From NCBI RefSeq assembly GCF_013368755.1, contig NC_049563.1, positions 2,542,001 through 2,606,000 of the forward strand: 64,000 nt of DNA, written 5' to 3'. The stretch is from Talaromyces rugulosus. Lineage: Eukaryota; Ascomycota; Eurotiomycetes; Eurotiales; Trichocomaceae. Every line of letters begins with the position of its first letter. The stretch's first letter is position 1. The notes below the pieces were generated by a model. It did no database searches. It was not told the origin of the DNA and saw only the letters and a list, made by a program, of their open reading frames with translations. This document shows, one piece after another, positions 60,507-64,000 of the stretch. The position numbers were made by a program, and so were the translations under genes.

Positions 60507-62196
60507 TTAGGAGCTGTCTTCAAAGCCATAAGCCAATCCAGAGAAGGAGTGGTTAAAACGGATTGTACACTGTATGAGCAAAGGCGCAACTGAGACAAGA
60601 TTTCCTACAAATCGTAGCTCTGGTCGTAAATGGGAAGGTTTAGAGAGTCGCAATTGAAGCGATTTAACAATACCTCCAACTGTAACAAGGCATCCTTCTC
60701 TAATTTTCCGACGGCTGAATCTATTTATCCCGCCAGGATCAAGTGCCATACTGGCTCTTTCCTGGCAGCCCGTACAAACGTACTGATGGCTGGAAGAATA
60801 ATCTTTCAGACCGACACATTCCAAGTGTTGCCAAACATGGCATTTAGAACAGCAAATACCGTGCGTCTCCAGCCCAGTGCGCTTGCCGCAGCAAGGTATT
60901 GAGGACTTGAAACTTCGCACGTCAATGTTCTTGAACTGGGATTCTGAAGCGTAGTAGCATTTCTCAGCTGCAAAGAATGCCTGCGAAAATGCTATGGCAT
61001 CTCGCGGCTCCAGTTCATGAAGAATCATCTGAATAATCTCAGGCGGGATGTTGACGGGCCACTTCTCCCTATGGGCACGAGGCTCCTTCCAACAGTTTGA
61101 TGTTAGAACCCGGGCTAGAGCACGGAACCCAGATGAACAATGGGTTGCTGAATTATTGGAAAGCAATATTAAGCTCCTAGAGAACAGAACAACCTCGCGA
61201 GAAAGCTCCACAAAAGTGACATGACGTGGTGAAATGACAATTAAACGAACGTCGTCATGTCTGAGCCGGGAGTCGCCAATATATGACTCGGCTTTTGAGA
61301 CGGCTCCGTCTATCATGGCTTTGGATTCAACTTCATCCTGTAAAACAACAAGGTATCCATGAAACCAATAGACGTCCGAGTCGGGGTAGCTCCAAAGGGG
61401 AATCGACGCAAAAGAGATTGGAAGCTCAACGATGCAATCGAAAGACACCACAAAATCCCAGGCTGCAAGACGCAGGAAAGCAATACATAGTACCCTGAAT
61501 ACAAGAGAATTTTATCTCCATGTCGAAGGGTCATCGATATAAAAGCGCCAAATAAAAACGAGGTCGGTAAAGAATCGTCCCTGTAACTCGTTCATGGGTG
61601 TAGGGATGCCAAAGTCTATTTCAAACGTCTCGAATTCCTTTGCTTGCGCCTTGTTGTTCTCACAAATATATTCACCGAACATATATTGAGGTTTCTGCGT
61701 CATATGATAATCTATGCTAGATGTCTCATGGATCTTGGCAAGATCCATTCGTGTTGCCGAAGGTGTCAATAATCCGTCAAGCTCAATCCATAATGAGATT
61801 GTGAAGGTACCTGCATCTAGATCGACAGTGTATACATAATCAAGATTCGAGTTAATTGGGCTAGGAAACGGGACTGGTTCCCATCCATCAAGATTGTCGG
61901 GCTTGTCGCATAAAGATTTGATTGTTCGTAATGTCGACTCATCGTCAGGGGGGCATATCCGCCCTCGAGGTCGATAGAAGCGGTACCATGTCCCTAAGAA
62001 GGTATGTTAGCATTTTCAAGTCGTACAGTACGGACCATAGCCAACCGTTGATTTGTAGGTTCCAGAGCCCTCTACACCCCATCTCTTTGACAAAGGTTCC
62101 GGAGGGTAAAGTGTTTTGGGATCTATGGAAGCCCTTTTGCATGTAAACGACGTCAGGTCTTGCCCGAGATGGCGCTAACCCAAAAAGGTACTTTCT
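60507..62196 (-). pseudogene. F-box/PHD-type fungal multigene-family protein with in-frame stop
   Basis: Reading starts at or before ATG 62142; the frame is open from 62196 and YLFGLAPSRARPDVVYM there looks coding. A likely phase-1 intron (about 62043-61994, GTTGGC donor, branch GCTAACAT, CTTAG acceptor) joins WNLQING to TWYRFYRPRGRICPPDDEST. The frame continues (LDYVYTVDLDAGTFTISLWI, FTDLVFIWRFYIDDPSTWR) to TAA at 61514-61512. It then resumes in the same frame without a new ATG (RVLCIAFLRLAAWDFVVSFD), through an F-box-like segment (VNIPPEIIQMILHELEPRD) and a PHD-like cysteine cluster (CCSKCHVWQHLECVGL, YVCTGC) to the stop at 60507. No intron removes the TAA. This family is abundant and fast-evolving in Eurotiales, as far as I recall, so a decaying copy is plausible. 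Alternatives are stop-codon readthrough or a base error. Confidence 0.72.
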
Positions 62197-62340
62197 TTAC
62201 TTGATAATTTTATAACAGTAGAAGCTTCTAATTTCCAACTTTATTATCAAAGCTAGATAACTATAATACATGAGAGGGGTGTTATACACAAAATGATATT
62301 ACAAGCATGTAAAAAGTCTGCTATGCCCTTTTTGAAACGC

Positions 62341-63904
62341 TTATTTCTTAATCGCATTAAAGGTAGACGCATTCACAGGCGTATTTTTTGCCTTTGCTGC
62401 CATCTGCAACAACTTGGCTGTTCTCGATGGATGCCATACCCTGCTACCGAGCACAAGAACCCAGGTCAACAGGAAAAGACTGCCAGCCTGGTGCGACGAG
62501 GCAAGGTGAGTAGGGACAAGGTAGATCAGCGTTGAAATCCCCAGCGCAACCTGTAGAAACGTGAAACCAACAACACCATGCATGCCCTTAGATGCAGGTC
62601 GCGGCAAGATGTTTCGCATTCCGGGTCTTCGTGAGTACGCCCAGAGGGCCATTACGGTGGTGAATGTGGTCATGGCGAGGATACGGTGGTCGAGCTGTAC
62701 TAGAGACGGGTTCTCAAGAATGTTTCTCCACCAAAGATCCGATTTGTCAGAGTGTCGTGAATATCTCTCGTCGAGGAGTTCGTCCTTGGGTGGAGCCAGG
62801 CCGTTGCCCATGTACGGGAACTCGTTGTAGATGAGACCGGCGTCGAGGCCAGCGACAAGTGCGCCAGACATTGCCGTGGTGAATACCAAGAGTGCCAGAC
62901 CGGCAACAGATCGACGGAATATCGCAAGCTTGGGGTTTTGGAGTTCCTGGAGAGTCTTGATACCAGCCGTCGGGTTGGCCAAGAGACGGCGAGTTCGTAA
63001 AATAGCAAGTCCATTCCAGAGCATGGCGACATAGCAAATGAAAGCAGCACCGAGATGAGCTGTCAGTCGGTACTGGCTAACTCTTGGGTGGCTTCCGGGT
63101 GCGAAAAGGTCGTCTTTTAGGCCTGATTTCACCATCCACCATCCGATAAACCCTTGGAATCCGATGAGCCCTGAGATACCGGCCAGGCGCAAGGCCATCG
63201 GCTTCGAGACCTTTTTCCTAGCCACAAAGTACACTGCAGGAATGACGAATGACAGTCCCACGAATCTGCCCCAGAGTCGATGGATCCATTCCATGTAGTA
63301 AATCGACTTGAACTCGGAGAGGTTCATATTAGGGTTCAAGATTTTGTATTCGGGCGAATTTCGGTATTTTGCGAATTCCGCCTCCCAGTCCTCGTCGTTC
63401 ATGGGAGGTAGCGAGCCTGTAACTGGTTTCCATTCGGTGATGCTGAGTCTGTAGGAGATCGTTAGCAATTTTTGTAAGCAATTAGCCTGCCAAAGTAACT
63501 TACCCAGATTCCGTCAACCTAGTTAATCCACCAAACACGACAATTCCAAACACACTCAGCGCACTACCCAGAAGCCAGTACGCGACGGACTTGCTGCTCA
63601 CATCTGGGAAACTGGATTTCCCTTTGGCGTCGGCCCCTTGTTTCAACGGTTGTTCTGCTGCCGTAGTAGATAGAGAAGCTGCCCGAGTGAATGCCGATGG
63701 CTTGAATTTGCTTCTGAGCGCGGCAACATACGAATTGAGGCGATTCGCTTGTCGTGGAGACACGGGGGTCGCAGTCCGGCTGCTGAATGGCCTTGCGACG
63801 TGACCGCGATTCTGTAAACATTGTCGACAGGCGAATAGCTCAGAAGGGGGGACCCGAGCGCTGAAGCCCCGCAAAAGGGACCTCGAGGCATTGAAGGCCG
63901 CCAT
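62341..63904 (-). CDS. cox15: Heme A synthase COX15, mitochondrial
   Basis: Inner-membrane enzyme converting heme O to heme A for cytochrome c oxidase. Exons 63904-63504 and 63448-62341, phase 2; 502 residues. A basic, Ser/Arg-rich presequence precedes the first membrane segment (WLLGSALSVFGIVVFGGLTR). The splice restores [20 protein letters not shown]. Conserved heme-related histidines lie in YMEWIHRLWGR, YRLTAHLGA, VQLDHRILAM and THLASSHQAG. GLDAGLIYNEFPYMG is the family loop. Eight membrane segments are expected. The C-terminal tail is short and basic. Confidence 0.97.
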
Positions 63905-64000
63905 GATGAGCGATGTGCTTTTGGTCGGAAAACCGTGATGGTTCGAACTGAGGGGAGAAATTATTATCTTGAGGTGAAGCCCGGATCCGATGTCAGCCGA
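63905..64000 (-). promoter_or_regulatory. Start of the COX15 upstream region
   Basis: The last 96 bases lie just upstream of the COX15 ATG; 5' UTR or promoter. No element recognised. Confidence 0.4.

Overview
This 64 kb window comes from a filamentous ascomycete. The protein-coding genes carry short introns of about 50-75 bases (a few longer) with GTATGT/GTAAGT-type donors and CTAAC/CTGAC branch sites. The gene set (HP1-like chromodomain protein, fungal Rap1, Swf1 palmitoyltransferase, DUF3425 bZIP, DUF1752/DUF3295 protein, AIM9-like kinase, F-box/PHD-type family protein) points to Eurotiomycetes, most likely Eurotiales (Aspergillus/Penicillium/Talaromyces). That placement is inferred from protein families only. 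I rebuilt the exons by hand from splice signals, reading phase and family motifs; I ran no alignments.

Left part (1-32 kb): accessory-looking and gene-poor. It opens with three same-strand oxidative genes: the 3' end of an FAD monooxygenase, an Old Yellow Enzyme and a cytochrome P450. They could be the edge of a small metabolite or catabolic cluster. Next come a ten-exon zinc-finger gene on the minus strand (N-terminal CCCH finger, C-terminal CHY-like cysteine clusters), an unrecognised repeat-rich protein gene at 14.2-16.1 kb, a DUF1752/DUF3295 protein gene and an unrecognised acidic protein gene at 27.4-28.6 kb. Gene-free stretches of 6.3, 1.9, 7.5 and 2.3 kb separate them. These hold homopolymers, microsatellites, a strong hairpin and recurring TACGGAGTA-like words.

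Middle (31-46 kb): a dense block. A dihydroflavonol-reductase-like enzyme is divergent from a DUF3425 bZIP regulator. CCT5 (chaperonin subunit) is divergent from an HP1-like heterochromatin protein. HP1 converges on Rap1 (telomere protein), which is divergent from swf1. The ataxin-10 homolog (ctr86) converges on a RING-finger gene.

Right part (46-64 kb): a small secreted cysteine-containing protein with a Kex2-type site; a damaged AIM9-like phosphotransferase pseudogene; a MARVEL-type membrane protein; a GDP-mannose pyrophosphorylase-like protein; a dynamin/Mx-like GTPase; cytosolic lysyl-tRNA synthetase; an F-box/PHD-family pseudogene carrying an in-frame stop; and mitochondrial heme A synthase COX15.

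I found no tRNA, rRNA, CRISPR or intact transposon. The most interesting signals are the bZIP/reductase pair, the HP1-CCT5-Rap1 neighbourhood with its mirrored 10-nt first coding exons, the frequent AAG 3' splice sites, a 13-bp element shared by two promoters, the repeat-rich orphan protein and the secreted protein.
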